A stretch of DNA of 64,000 nucleotides from contig JAGTJL010000010.1 of the NCBI GenBank assembly GCA_020746875.1, positions 1,364,001-1,428,000 on the forward strand, in the 5' to 3' direction. Shown in pieces: positions 49,108 through 60,329 of the stretch. The notes below the pieces were generated by a model, which saw only the letters and a program-made list of their open reading frames with translations, was not told the DNA's origin and did not search any database. The stretch comes from Rhexocercosporidium sp. MPI-PUGE-AT-0058 (taxonomy: Eukaryota > Ascomycota > Leotiomycetes > Helotiales). The stretch's first letter is position 1. Every line of letters begins with the position of its first letter. The position numbers and the translations under genes are program-made.

Positions 49108-49830
49108 AGGTGTAGAGAGATGCTGGAGCTGATCCGTCTGGTCGTGTAATTCTTTACCCTCACAACCTCCGGTCGCGACATCCGAGGCTCAACGCTCCTA
49201 ATCAAAGCCATTCGAGTAAAGGTTCGACCCCGGCCTCAAATGGACAAACCGCCTGCTAAGCGTCCTCGACGCTAACTGGCTGCGAAACTCAGTTGAGAGG
49301 ATTGTCCTATATTTGCTATGGGGGCCTACCTGATTGAGGAATAGTTTACGTAAATTGGGAGCGTTAGTTTTGGAGATCTCTGCTTACCTTACCTACACCT
49401 TCTTTTTTCTTATACATTTGCTATCAGAGCACATCCCACCGTTCCTTTCCCTTCTCTGTATAGTGCCAGTCCAAACACTCTCTATCTCAGTCAAGGATAA
49501 AGGCTGTTGTCTCGCTCGTCTCTTACTACTGGGGACTCTCGGGGGAGAGAATGAAATTAATGAAGCGTTCTTTTCCTAGATACTGTCTGGCACCTACGAG
49601 AGTCAGAAGAACGGCACCCACCTATCTACACAGTCTCACACACTCACTTCCTCGGCAAGTGAAATATTTTCATGATATACAGAACAAGGTGAAGACTCCA
49701 AACCCTCATACCTTGGTCTTCCGTTCCCACACTCCTGCACTCCCCCTCAAGTCCTCTCCTTTCTAGCATTCCACCCCAATCTTCCTGAAAGATTTGGAAC
49801 CGCCCCTCTCTCACCCCATCCCAGCTCAGC
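49108..49830. other. Spacer
   Basis: About 720 bp containing the decayed end of the F-box/ankyrin relic and the 3' UTR of the secreted-protein gene. No convincing open frame. Confidence 0.5.
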
Positions 49831-51285
49831 TCATCCAAACAAATCAAGCAAATCATTCAAGTACTCCACGACCTCGACATCCCTCCGTAACACCTCATTA
49901 CTCTTCCCAAAACACCCCGTCTCGGCATACATACTCATCTGCTGCTCGATGAAGCTGCGGTTCTGGGAGTTCTGCACATACCAACCAATTAGTCAGTGAA
50001 TCGGTCAATAATGTAATCAAGAATCAGCAATCACCCCATTCATCTCCGCCTAAACACCAAAAAGGTTCAGAGATATGAAGAGAGATGTTATAAGAAGGTA
50101 GTAAGACGTACCGTACTCCTACTGGCCCAAAGCCCTTGCATCCACCCCACGCCCTCAAACACCGTACTCTCACTCCCCCACCGCCAAACCATCTGTCTCT
50201 CCTGCACCACATGCAGGAATCTCACCGTCGCAGCAAGGAAGGCGTGGTATTCGTCTTTGACCTTCTTACAATCTGTTTGTATCTACAAGAACGAATTCGG
50301 AATCAGAAAATCGTTCGGAACATTGTCTGCTGTGGATGGGATTGGGAGGGGAAAGTGTTGGGGGAGTAGAGAGAGGGAAGGGGACTTACTGAGGAGGAAG
50401 AGGGAGGTGGTGTTATCGTGAGTGGCTTCTCGAGTTCGATTAGGATGTCTGTACATAGCATCCGTAGGGCTGCTGCGACTGTCTGTTGGTGTGGATGTTA
50501 GCTTTCATTCAATCTTCCTTGTTTCCTTCTTTTATCCTGCTACACCCACTCCCTTTCTTGTAAAAGGAACACAGACTAAAGGGAAATGAAACACAGTCTA
50601 TAAACAAAAGCATAAAATAAACTCATGGAATTAAATACCAAGGACCAAAAGACCCGGAAACGAAACGAAACGTATCAAAAACAGAACAGGTACTACAGAA
50701 ATCCCGGGCATGAGCACCCAAACGAAACGAACCCTGATCTCATCCAGGCCTCAAGATGGAAACATCATGTCCCTTCAATACCGGGTATTCAAGCTTCAAG
50801 CACCAAGCTTCAGCCTCAACACCCATCAAAGTCCTGTAACCCCCAGTTCGACGATCCACGCACCCTTTCACAACACACACCCAGCTCTTGTCCATGCACC
50901 TTCTCTTTCCATCCTCTCCCAATTCATACATATCTCCATAACGTCCTCCAAATCACCACAAAAACAGACAAGGACCAAGAAAACAAAGACCACCCAGTAC
51001 ATATCAATCAAGAGGAAAACAAAAACTCACATCTTCAATCTCCCCCTCATCTCCTCCATCCCCTTCATCCCCTCCCCACGCAGCACCACCCATAACAACC
51101 TGTCCTCTTCCCCCATCTCCTCCCACACCCACTCCATCACTCCCCAATCCCATACTTCCCAAATCCGTAATCCTCCTTCGATACCCATCCGTCCCCTCTG
51201 TAAGATTCCGGATCGTATCTAGCGTGACTAGCGCGTTGCTCGCAACCGCGAGATACAGCAGCGTGAGTGGCGAATGGAGCTTCAT
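49831..51285 (-). CDS. Small secreted protein, function unknown
   Basis: Five exons (51031..51285, 50390..50482, 50112..50282, 50035..50049, 49831..49971), every junction in phase 0, encode 224 aa. The N-terminus MKLHSPLTLLYLAVASNALV is a signal peptide with a probable cut near SNA. A Gly/Asp-rich disordered segment (about 45-85) follows, then helical pieces: TVAAALRMLCTDILIELEKPL, DCKKVKDEYHAFLAATVRFL, GVGWMQGLWASRS and DVEVVEYLNDLLDLF. Four Cys remain after cleavage (if exon 5 Cys is counted), so one or two disulfides are possible. The helix pattern is faintly like hydrophobic-surface-binding (HsbA) proteins, but I would not assign it. Intron 1 is 548 bp and exon 4 only 15 nt. The alternative acceptor for exon 3 (after ATACAAACAG) breaks the frame, which supports the model used. 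Confidence 0.72.
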
Positions 51286-52450
51286 TGTTGACTGTATTAT
51301 TATATTGTTTTGTTCTGAGAATAAAATTCTGGATTACTGAGTTGTGGTTTTCAAGATGCGTGTAAATAGGTGTCGGGACCGATCCCGATGATGTCGATAC
51401 CTGTGCAAACAGAGAGACAGATAGGTAAGATCAGCAGCTCATGGTCGGTATGCACCCAAGTACCGAAGCTCTGTATGACCTTCCTTTCTATCTATCTTTC
51501 GTTCTTTCTTCCGGACTGTTGAGCAGTGTGGTGCTCCTGATTTGTATTTTTGGCTGGAATTGTGGTGTTGACAGATATTTGGGATGGATGGAGTGAGGTT
51601 ATGGTTAGTTGTGGTTGATGAGGCTCGGGTATGACACTAGTCGTGTTCTCTTCATGGCTGCCTGTTGTGGACTAATCAATTTCTTTACATGCCACCTTGG
51701 ATCATCATTTTGTTCGTCGCTGTTCCCAGAATTCTTCAAGCTGTAAAGTCACAGAATGCACATTAAGCCGAACCACAAAGACCTCGAGTTTTTATATCAT
51801 AGTCACTTTATTTTGCTACCTCTCCCATGAGTCTATACCGTAGACTAGCCCCATATCAACGAACCAGCAGAATGTCCGGCAGCCATCACCGCCCGTCAGC
51901 AATCGAATCTGCTATCTCTCGTCTCATGATCCTTCATCGCTCAACCCCAGCAAAGCCATCCCTCATCCTACACATGCATATCCTTCCATCCCGTAAACCC
52001 ATGCAACATCATCTCCCACCCTGCTCCGTTCCAAAAGAAAGAGCTTTCACTAAGCAAGCGCTCAAGAAGCAGGTTTGGTGTCTCCTTGGTCGCCATTAAA
52101 AAAAGAGTAAAGGGAATCATAGAGTCAAAAAGCAAAGAACAGGCAGGTGGTGTACTCTGAAAAATCGAAAAGGGAAAAAAAACTCCAGGTCCCTCGCAAT
52201 TTCAAACGAAAACCAGTGTTATAGGGAGGAAAAGCAACTAGACACAACGAAGCAAACGAGGCGCAAGCATAGCTGGTCATCGGACGATATGCCCTGCTCA
52301 ACATCGTGGTATCCAGTCCGAAAGGAGACGACCAAAATAATATGAGTTGTGGGTATGGTCGTTTGCGTGAGCCAGTTGGTATAGAGAAACCGCCGTATTT
52401 TGTGATATCAACGCCGTGTACCCGAGAAAGTCCCCACAGGCTGCTACCCT
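51286..52450. other. Spacer between two minus-strand genes
   Basis: About 1.17 kb. It holds the promoter of the secreted-protein gene and the 3' UTR of the G-alpha gene. The 90-codon open frame at 51827..52099 (plus) appears fortuitous. Confidence 0.5.
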
Positions 52451-53722
52451 TTAGATGAGGCCGCAAAGACGAAGGTTCTCCTGAATAATAATATCTTTAA
52501 AATATTAGCAGAGACGTTGGAAGTAGGGACGATTTAACTCACCATTGACAGCAGCCATAACGAAGCGGATTTGCGTTGTGTCGGTAGCACAGGTGAAATG
52601 GGTATAGATTTGCTTCGTCTCGTGTTGATTCAAGCTGACGAATCTGTTCAGGATATAATCACAGGCCATCGAGTAATCATCACCGCCCTCGTAGTCGGGG
52701 AAGTAGTTCTTCATCGGGCTGATTGGGAGCTTCTCCTTGAAACGATCAATCTTGTTGAGGAAAAGAATGATCGAAGTCTTGATGAACCATCGGGAGTTGC
52801 AGATGGAGTCGAAGAGGGTAAGAGCCTCTTGCATGCGGTTGACGGTCTCGTCTTCGAAGAGCAATTGATCGTACTCTGAGATGGCGACCAGGAAGAGAAT
52901 GGTGGTGACATTCTCGAAGCAGTGAATCCACTTCTTTCGCTCTGACCGTTGTCCTCCAACATCGAACATGCGGTAAGTAAGGTCGCCAATGATGAAAGTG
53001 GTCTCGGTGATACCGGTGGTCTTGACACGCGACCGAAGAACGTCCTGGTCATCTGGCATATAGTCGGGGAGGGAAATGCGGTCAATGTTGTTGAAGTAGC
53101 TGCAAAAGTTGGTTAGCAATCAGGTCTTGCAAGTTGATCACCTCGATAAATTCCAGCGATCTGAGACTAGGCGGCGTAGCAATTGAGGCTGGGAATGGAC
53201 AAGACCTACTATTCTGCAGAATCGTTTAATTGGTACTCGCGGGATCGCTTGAAGCACTCCTGGACACCGATGTCCCTCCACAGAGCAGAGATGGCATTTC
53301 CAACCTCGGGGGGAAGATTGTCCCCCTCGATCTGTGCTGGCTGCATGAAAATAGTCTGCACATGGTACTCGGTCCTTTGGTCGTCAAGAGGCAGCTCGAG
53401 TTGCTCCATGGCCTCCAAGATGACGCGCATCGATTGAACGGTATTACTGAAGATGATCTCCTTGAATGACTCGCGCTCGTCGCGCGAATATCCACCCTCA
53501 TGGATCAACTTCATCTGCTTCAAGATGGTAGACTTGCCCGACTCTCCTGCTCCTGTTGATTTATTAGCGTCGCAAAATCGCTGATAGATCGAAGGTATGC
53601 TGACCGAGGAGAAGCATCTTGATCTCGTTGCGCTGCATCATCTTATCCCTTTTCAATTGGTTCTCAATCTCCTCATTCCGGGCCTTGCCCTCCTTCTCCT
53701 CCGTGCTCATACCGCAACCCAT
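52451..53722 (-). CDS. Heterotrimeric G-protein alpha subunit, fungal group I
   Basis: Four exons (53605..53722, 53210..53552, 52543..53099, 52451..52494) give 353 aa, the canonical Galpha-i length. The protein binds GTP downstream of seven-helix receptors at the plasma membrane and governs growth, conidiation and virulence traits in many ascomycetes (FadA, GNA-1 and BCG1 are group I members). Visible motifs: N-terminal MGCGMS for myristoylation and palmitoylation, P-loop GAGESGKS (40-47), switch I arginine in [12 protein letters not shown], switch [14 protein letters not shown], guanine-specificity NKID, TCATDT, and the C-terminal CGLI whose Cys is the pertussis-toxin-type ADP-ribosylation site. 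The tiny last exon (44 nt) encodes the receptor-contacting C-terminus [13 protein letters not shown]. One donor is GTAGGT and one GTCAGC; both are required by phase. Confidence 0.97.
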
Positions 53723-56700
53723 CTTGACTTTTGTGTGTTTTTCGAAAACTCGACGTGAGTAGATGTAGCTGAATCGATTCCAAGTTGGTTGACGATATTA
53801 GAATGTTCCTCAATGAAGACGCGGTCTACATTCAGGGTTTGTTAGCGAGCGTCTCACTTTCGACGGGTAGCTGAAATTGGAAATTGAAGGCCCGGCAAGA
53901 ACAGAAACAAGCAATGCCTGCCCGAGTCTCGCTGGTGGAGGTCGATTCTATAGCAGCAGTGCGAGCAGCAATGCGACTGCGCACCGCCGACCTCTTTGAG
54001 GAAGCTGCTGGGTTCGCAGGGCCAGGTTCGATGTTTCGGCGGAGCGATCTCAGCTTTTGGCGAGGGTGTGTGTCCTCGGCAGATGGGAGAGTGAGGAGAG
54101 CCATGAAGCGCACCTACCTGTTGAGACAATGGAGTATAGTCTGGTGGTTGCAGTCCCAGAAACACTGCGCGATGCTGCGATTGAGGCAGTCTCCCAGAAG
54201 CTCACGGAGGGTGGGTGTGTTGATGGGATGGGATGGATGGATGGATGCACGTTGGGTTTGGAACAAAGTGAGTTGACGATGCGATGTGAGAGGCGTGGAA
54301 GGGGAGAATCGAAGTTCGACTAGCCTGGCAGAGGTTGGCTGTCCCAATGCAGCTTAGCGTTAGCTGTGGGGGGCTGTAGAGTATTGATGCAGGGCGGCCG
54401 GGCAAGGTCAAGGCAAGTGCAGGTGTAAGTGCAAGTGCAAGTGCCCTCGGCTCCGGTGTTAATTCGATTGTTCCTGGCCTGGATTGGACTGGATTGGACT
54501 GGACGGGACTGGACTGGCGATGTGGATGGGGCTCTGCTTGAAATTATTGATTCTTTTGCCCGTGTGTGATATTTATTTCTTGTACAAGATATAAGATACA
54601 AGATCGAGGTGCAGATGCAGAAAGATGGATGGATGGATAGATGGCTGACAGGATCTACCTCGTCCCCCTACAAGAGCAACGGCACATCAAAGAAAGGAGA
54701 TTTTGGCGTCAGTCTGGGCCGGATTGATGGCTGGAGCTGAGCTGGCTGACCTGACCCGACCCCCTCTTCCATCCATTTTCCTCTTCAGGCTTTCACTCAT
54801 CCTCCCAACTCCACAAGACTCACCTGTATCCAGCAGTCTTGCAGTCTTGTGCCTCACTGCTCCAGCCAACCAGCAGCGCAACCCAAGACAGCGATCGCCT
54901 GTCGCTTTCCAGGATGCAATCCTGAAAGGCGTATCAGATCTCCGAGACCTAGTTCATTGTTAAATTTCAAATGTCCGTGAGTGGTCAGCAGTCTGGTAAA
55001 AGGGGAGCGTTTCAGTCTCAGGACAGGATAGCAAGGAGCCGGCATCAGATCAAAAACGGACTCACCTGGCAAACTTCACATCAGTGGCAGCAGCTACTGT
55101 AAGCACACCCAGGGGCTGATCTAGATTCTGACTTTCTAACTAGAATCTGTTTTGACGATTGCACGATATCTAAGTTTCGGCTTCGTTACTTTAAGATAAG
55201 CAAACAGAGAGAAATCTGGCATTTTTCTAATGTCACTCGATGATGTTACTCTTATATCTCTCAGACTACATACATCTCCCAGTAAAAAATCCGGAGCATC
55301 GTCAAAAATTCAGGCACATACCCCCAAGACGGACTGGATCGGACCGGACTGGGTGCAAAAGAGCCCTGGCCTGCCCCGTCCAATAGCGCAGTAACGAAAG
55401 ACTCCGCGTATCTCAGCTTACCCTATTACGTGCATACGGCCATGATGTAGAACTTCAAACCAGGGTATGCTCATGGTGGAAGCGTACTTCCTGTTACAGA
55501 GTTACGAACTCTCCAACAAGAACACCAAGAGATCGACAGAAGCCGTCCGTCCATCTGTTGTGCTGTTCTATTATGCAGCAGCATCACCGTTCACGGCAGG
55601 CTTGTTAAATTCCCGAGAATCTTGTCTTTCAATTTCAACTCATGCTCCCTCACTGTCGCTCGAGCCCCTTCCCTTCCTCGGCTTGCATGAGCTTCGTGAA
55701 ACATAATCTGCAGAACCCCATGTCCATCCCAGGCAGGATGTTCAGAAGGCTTCAAAGCACAGCCAATTATCACATCATGACCAAGCGTGACTTTCTGCGG
55801 CCCATGGGGAGTGCAGTCACTTGATGTAAATTCTGTCGTACAGTAAGCATTTGGAAATATTGTCCTTCCGAGCATTTTTATCGAGTTCTTACTTACACCA
55901 CCTATGGTACGCAATCCCGTCTCTGAATGCCCCTTTACGAATTGTGTTTTTCAAGCGCTACACTAACATCCCGCACCTCTAGTTAGTGCTCATAGTCCCG
56001 CAGAGCCACACCAAGCCCCTTTCTTCCTCTCTTCCCACAAGTTCTCACCAAACAAACCTCAACCTCGCCCGACCTCATGATCCCAGATGTCTATCCCTCC
56101 CTCAAGACACTAGATCCTTCCAGAAGTTCCAAGTTCCATCTCTAAAACTCGCCACCATCATCTCCTTCCCATGTTTCACTTCCCTTCCCCTTCACGTCCC
56201 GTTCGCCTTCCCTCCGTCCCAGACTTCCATATATCTCATTCTTTATACCCCAATCCTGGCAATCAAAGTTCCTCCTCAAGCGGACAATCAGACAATCAAA
56301 CTAATCAAACTACAGTAACTCACCGTCATTAATCAAAACTCGCCTAGCCATGTGAGCTCAAAAGTGGACCTTGAGTTCTTGAGCACCACTCACTCTAAAA
56401 CATGTCGCAAAAATGTCAAAAGGGGCGGACATTGACTTCACTAGCTTTAGCGTCCTCTTTCCCGCAGCAAGGTCCACCGTTCCCACTTCCTAACAGTTCT
56501 AATTTCCTTCTAGAACAAATCAATTTTTTCTGACCTAGGTATGGTAGATCTAAGCTACTTCGGAATGGGAATACGTACACGCACCTACCTGTATGTACCT
56601 ACTCCTGTATCATCTGCAGGTACTTGGTAGATCAGATCATGTCACATCTCACATCAGATCAAATCGACAGTTCTCATACTCGAGAATCTCGAAGCGATGT

Positions 56701-58244
56701 AAAGCAATGTGATGTGCTGTGTTTCAAAGTATTCCAAGGCTTGGAGATCTTGCTTTTTCGTACTGCACGTCAGGTAAGCAAGTACATCATATGAATGAGA
56801 TTTTATTCTGCTATATCTCTCTGTCATATGTAACTCGATGGGCATCACAAACAACGATGCCGTGCAAGCGTTACTAGTAGTTTAAGGTACCTGTCCTTCT
56901 CGTAAATCACCCACAACCAACAGCACCCCAAACAAACCAGAACCCAACAAACACAAACTCGCTGGCACTTCGTGTCCGCCGTGCACCCACAATCACGGCT
57001 CTTCTTTCCGTCCTAGGAAACCTGAGACTACAATCTAGAAGAGTGTCTTACTTGAGTCTTGACCACCTGCTTAGAGACACGCACATGAGTATATGCAGCT
57101 TCCCGCGCGTACATGTGTCATTTGCATTCTCTGGGATGCATGGCATGATTACATACTGTTGTATAAAGAGGTATCGAGTGATACAATGAGTGAGGGGGTT
57201 GGCTCGTGCATTAGACTGTTGCTAGCTAATATATTTCTCTCTTTGTTTGCTCCTTGCCTATTTCAAGGTCTGAGTAGATGATGGTTCGGATGTTAGATTA
57301 GGTTTTATTTATGCGATGAGATTGTTCCGAGACTTGCTCTGTCGTGTTATTGTTGTGTTGTTGTGCTTTGGATCATGGCAGTGCCAGGCTCAAAGGGTGG
57401 GATCCAAGGTCTTCAATGGCTTCTGCTACATTTTAGACTACCACATGTTCCTTCTATTTCTTCTCTTCTCTCTTCCTTCTTCAAGATTTCTCCAAATCAA
57501 GACTTGACTTGTTGAACGCCGTCGGTGCTCTTTCAATCCGATCGATCTCTCTTACAGCTCATATGAGATCACTCTCACAAAAAGTTCATGACTGCTGATG
57601 GTGGACGTGGACAGACAGATGAGGGTTTGATTTGATCTCGTATGAATTTCTTTTAGTATTGTGCTTTTCACTTCGTGGTGTTCACCTCCATATGATGGCA
57701 TCCAGCTCTTGCGCTTGGTTCCTAATTCTCAGCCGAGACTGTCTGTTCCCTTCTAATGCAATTTTTTTTTTCGCTCTGTAATCACTCTATAGAGCCATTT
57801 CATTGCCTTCTCATGGTTGCTATTTTCTCCGTAGACCGACTTGGAAGCTCTGATATTGTTCTTGGTGGAGGAATGCACACTGCAGTTTAAACCACATCAC
57901 GCTAAGGCTCTTAATAGTGACTTCCCATGCTATGAGGATGGCATTCACGATTCGCACACAGTTTAGAAGTGGAACAGAGGCGTTCCTTCACGATGGTGCC
58001 TTAGGGGCCTTCCATCATTCTTTCCATCACATCCACTCGGAAAATATAATTCCTACCGCTCAATCTCGCAGCGTTGGTCTGAGTTCAAATATCCTTCCCA
58101 TTCAACAACCTGTATCAACCACTACTGATTGTCCTCCCTATGAAAATCCACAACTACCGCCCTACTATTATCGACGCCAAATCAAATCCTAATAGCGTTT
58201 CTCTTTAACTCGTACTAAATCTATAACTTTCAAAAACACCCACA
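53723..58244. other. Long divergent upstream region of the G-alpha gene
   Basis: About 4.5 kb between head-to-head start codons, the second longest gap in the window. It contains tandem arrays (54.4-54.6 kb), pyrimidine-rich stretches (56.0-56.3 kb) and many short random open frames. No protein or RNA gene could be recognised. A long leader with introns for the G-alpha transcript is likely, but the sequence alone does not place it. Confidence 0.5.
54405..54520. repeat. GTGCAA and GGATTGGACT tandem arrays
   Basis: A short 6 bp array (GTGCAG/GTAAGTGCAA variants near 54.42-54.44 kb) is followed at 54481-54517 by a 10 bp unit GGATTGGACT, itself two near-identical pentamers, repeated about 3.5 times with drift. 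Confidence 0.8.
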
Positions 58245-58913
58245 ATGTCGGCCCACCACCACCACTCACCACCCCTCAGTGCACAACCCAAAACACCCAC
58301 CTTCCACTCACGCATCAACCGGCACATCCTCTCCAACCCAACATCCTCCCCCTCACCCCACCACCTAACCCCTTCTGAACTCCTAATCCTGATCTTCGCG
58401 CTCGGCATCCTCGTCGCGCTCGTTTCCTGGCTCGTCTGGATCATGCTCGAATTCTGCATCACATTCGTGAGAGAGAAAGTCGACGATTTGGATCTTGGGA
58501 AGAGGATGAGACGGGACAGACAGAGAGTGGAGGAGACGCCGAGGAGGGCTGTTCATGCGGGGGTGGTGCTTGGGAAGATGGGGCTTGGTGGGTTGGCAGT
58601 GGTTGGGGGGAGGATTTTCGGGGGTAGATCGGAACGGGAGGGACAGAGAGGTCATCAAGAGGGCGATGAAGGGAGAGGGCTTTTGGGTGCGAGTGGAGAG
58701 GAACAGAGAGGTGGGTATGGTATCTTTGATGCGAGACAGGGATATGGGTATTATGAGGGGATGTTGTATCCGTCGGGCTCGGGACAGGATAGATTGAAGT
58801 ATACGGATGGCCAGAGTGAGAGCAGTGGTTGTGTTGGTCCGTTGCATGGGCATAGGGAGGAGTGTGTTGGTGAGTGTACGCTTCAGACGAGAAGACGTAG
58901 TCGGGACTCCTGA
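58245..58913 (+). CDS. Single-pass membrane protein, function unknown
   Basis: A single open frame of 222 aa. It starts with a His/Pro-rich tail (SAHHHHSPPLS), has one long hydrophobic segment at about 44-75 (LTPSELLILIFALGILVALV then SWLVWIMLEF), then a basic amphipathic helix (KRMRRDRQRVEETPRRAVHAG), a Gly-rich stretch (GKMGLGGLAVVGGRIFGGRS) and a polar Gly/Ser-rich tail. I do not recognise the family. A donor-like GTGAGT sits at 58870, so the true C-terminus may be spliced differently. Codon composition is compatible with coding, and the ATG context (CACAATGTC) is good. It is 740 bp from the 3' end of MIC10 and convergent with it. Confidence 0.6.
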   Translation: MSAHHHHSPPLSAQPKTPTFHSRINRHILSNPTSSPSPHHLTPSELLILIFALGILVALVSWLVWIMLEFCITFVREKVDDLDLGKRMRRDRQRVEETPRRAVHAGVVLGKMGLGGLAVVGGRIFGGRSEREGQRGHQEGDEGRGLLGASGEEQRGGYGIFDARQGYGYYEGMLYPSGSGQDRLKYTDGQSESSGCVGPLHGHREECVGECTLQTRRRSRDS

Positions 58914-59652
58914 CTTGGGAATGGAATGCCTTTGATGGCTGGTATGACAAGGACAAGAAAGGAGATGGAGTAGGATCATGGAAAGAGCTGCCGATGAGAC
59001 TGAGAGATAAGCAATAGCTCCACTTGAAGTGGTAAATAGGCCTAGTGATAAAGAAGTAGTTCAACTTGTAGTGGACAGTCTCTCGACCACAATGTTTCTT
59101 ACCCTTACAATTCTTTGGCTATTTGTATGAAAATTGTATCCCCGCTAGATCGTAGCCATACCTCCCTAAGCCAATGTTGACAACAGTTTCTCTGATCACC
59201 CTTCTCCTACTTCATTTATTGCTCTTCTCTCTGCCCATTGCTAATATGATAGCTCATCCACTTGGAACAATGCCAACCTAGGTAGGTAGCATGCGAGAGC
59301 CAATAGATGTGGGCCAATTGGCCAGTAATTCTCGACATTGCAAGCTGCTTGAAGGAGGAAGAAACAGAAAGGACAGCAATCTGTGCACATGTAAATCGAA
59401 AATTTGTCCTGACTGAGAACAATAGTCAGAAGACAGGCACTGGCAGCCCTTAGTCTCAGCCACATGCAAACAAGCCAAACGGCATCAGTAGAACCAGATG
59501 TATTATCCCTCTCCCAGTAAGGAGCCTTTTGTACAATCATACACCTCTCTTCCCGAGTCCACCATACCCATCCCATCTCTCCTCCTCAACCCAATCTATA
59601 TCATCCATCCATCCATCCATGCCATCCATCCCATCCTGGACCAACAAACCCT
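58914..59652. other. Convergent 3' spacer with CATC repeats
   Basis: About 740 bp with two 3' UTRs. A (CATC)n-type array lies at 59603-59637. No gene. Confidence 0.55.
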
Positions 59653-60024
59653 TCAAGGTCGTTGAACCCTAACGCCCTCCTTCCCCGTCCTTAAAAAGCT
59701 ACCGTTGCACTCCTCATAAGCCCTTCCCGCACCGAATCCCAAGCCAACAAACGCAGGCCACGCTCTCCGCTTGAAAAGGAGCACCGAGAAGACGACACCG
59801 AAGGAGAGGCCGAGGGAGGACCGGATGAGGAGGGAGGAAAGACAGCGATCCCACTGTGATGAACATTAACTCTAGCCCAGAAACGATACCCGGGTCCAAT
59901 TCTCTCGTCATAGCAATGAAAGGAGGAGGGAAGGGAAGCAAACCTTCTCATTCAACAGCGTCTCCGAAACGGGCTTGCTTGGGCGCGCGACCGCCGCCGG
60001 TGGAGGAATTGACGTCTCAGGCAT
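59653..60024 (-). CDS. MIC10: MICOS complex subunit Mic10
   Basis: Two exons (59944..60024 and 59653..59853) with a 90 bp intron in phase 0 encode 93 aa, the usual Mic10 length. Mic10 bends the inner mitochondrial membrane at crista junctions by oligomerising through glycine motifs. The diagnostic stretch is intact: ETLLNEKWDRCLSSLLIRSS, then GLSFGVVFSVLLFKRRAWPA, then FVGLGFGAGRAYEECNGSF, giving two membrane segments separated by the charged KRR loop, with GxxxG-like spacing in both. The donor is GTTTGC, weaker than usual, but the spliced junction NEK/WDRC is exactly the family wording. Unspliced translation runs into unrelated sequence. It is divergent from the URB2-like gene by about 305 bp. 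Confidence 0.93.
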
Positions 60025-60329
60025 GATTCAATGGTCCTAAATCTCCTCTCAGCACAATGCCCAACTCACATCGTATCAATTGACTTACCGCGATTATCTT
60101 CTGAGCTGTAATGTAGGGTGTTTGGAGCTGTGTCGTCTATTTTCGAGCTCCAGTCAACCTGGTTCCGATTCCTGACGACGCAACGATTCTTGGAGCGCTG
60201 CGGTGAGAGCTCGCGCTGTTTCGGGAATGGCGCGCCGGCAGAAGGAGCATGAGCGGGGCCAATGGAACTTTTTTTTTGACAGCAGAAGGATTGCGAAGGG
60301 GGATTGTTTCTAGCGCTTTGAATTGAACT

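Noticed and set aside
49210..49235. GGTTCGACCCC, resembling a tRNA T-loop
   Set aside because: The flanking bases cannot form a five-pair T stem, and no acceptor, D or anticodon arm is found upstream.
50625..51222. Two overlapping plus-strand frames of 156 and 170 codons
   Set aside because: They lie antisense to the secreted-protein gene (its first exon and long intron) and are His/Pro/Ser-rich with no domain.
53884..54276. 130-codon plus-strand frame upstream of the G-alpha start
   Set aside because: Antisense to the expected leader, no recognisable domain, overlapped by other frames on both strands.
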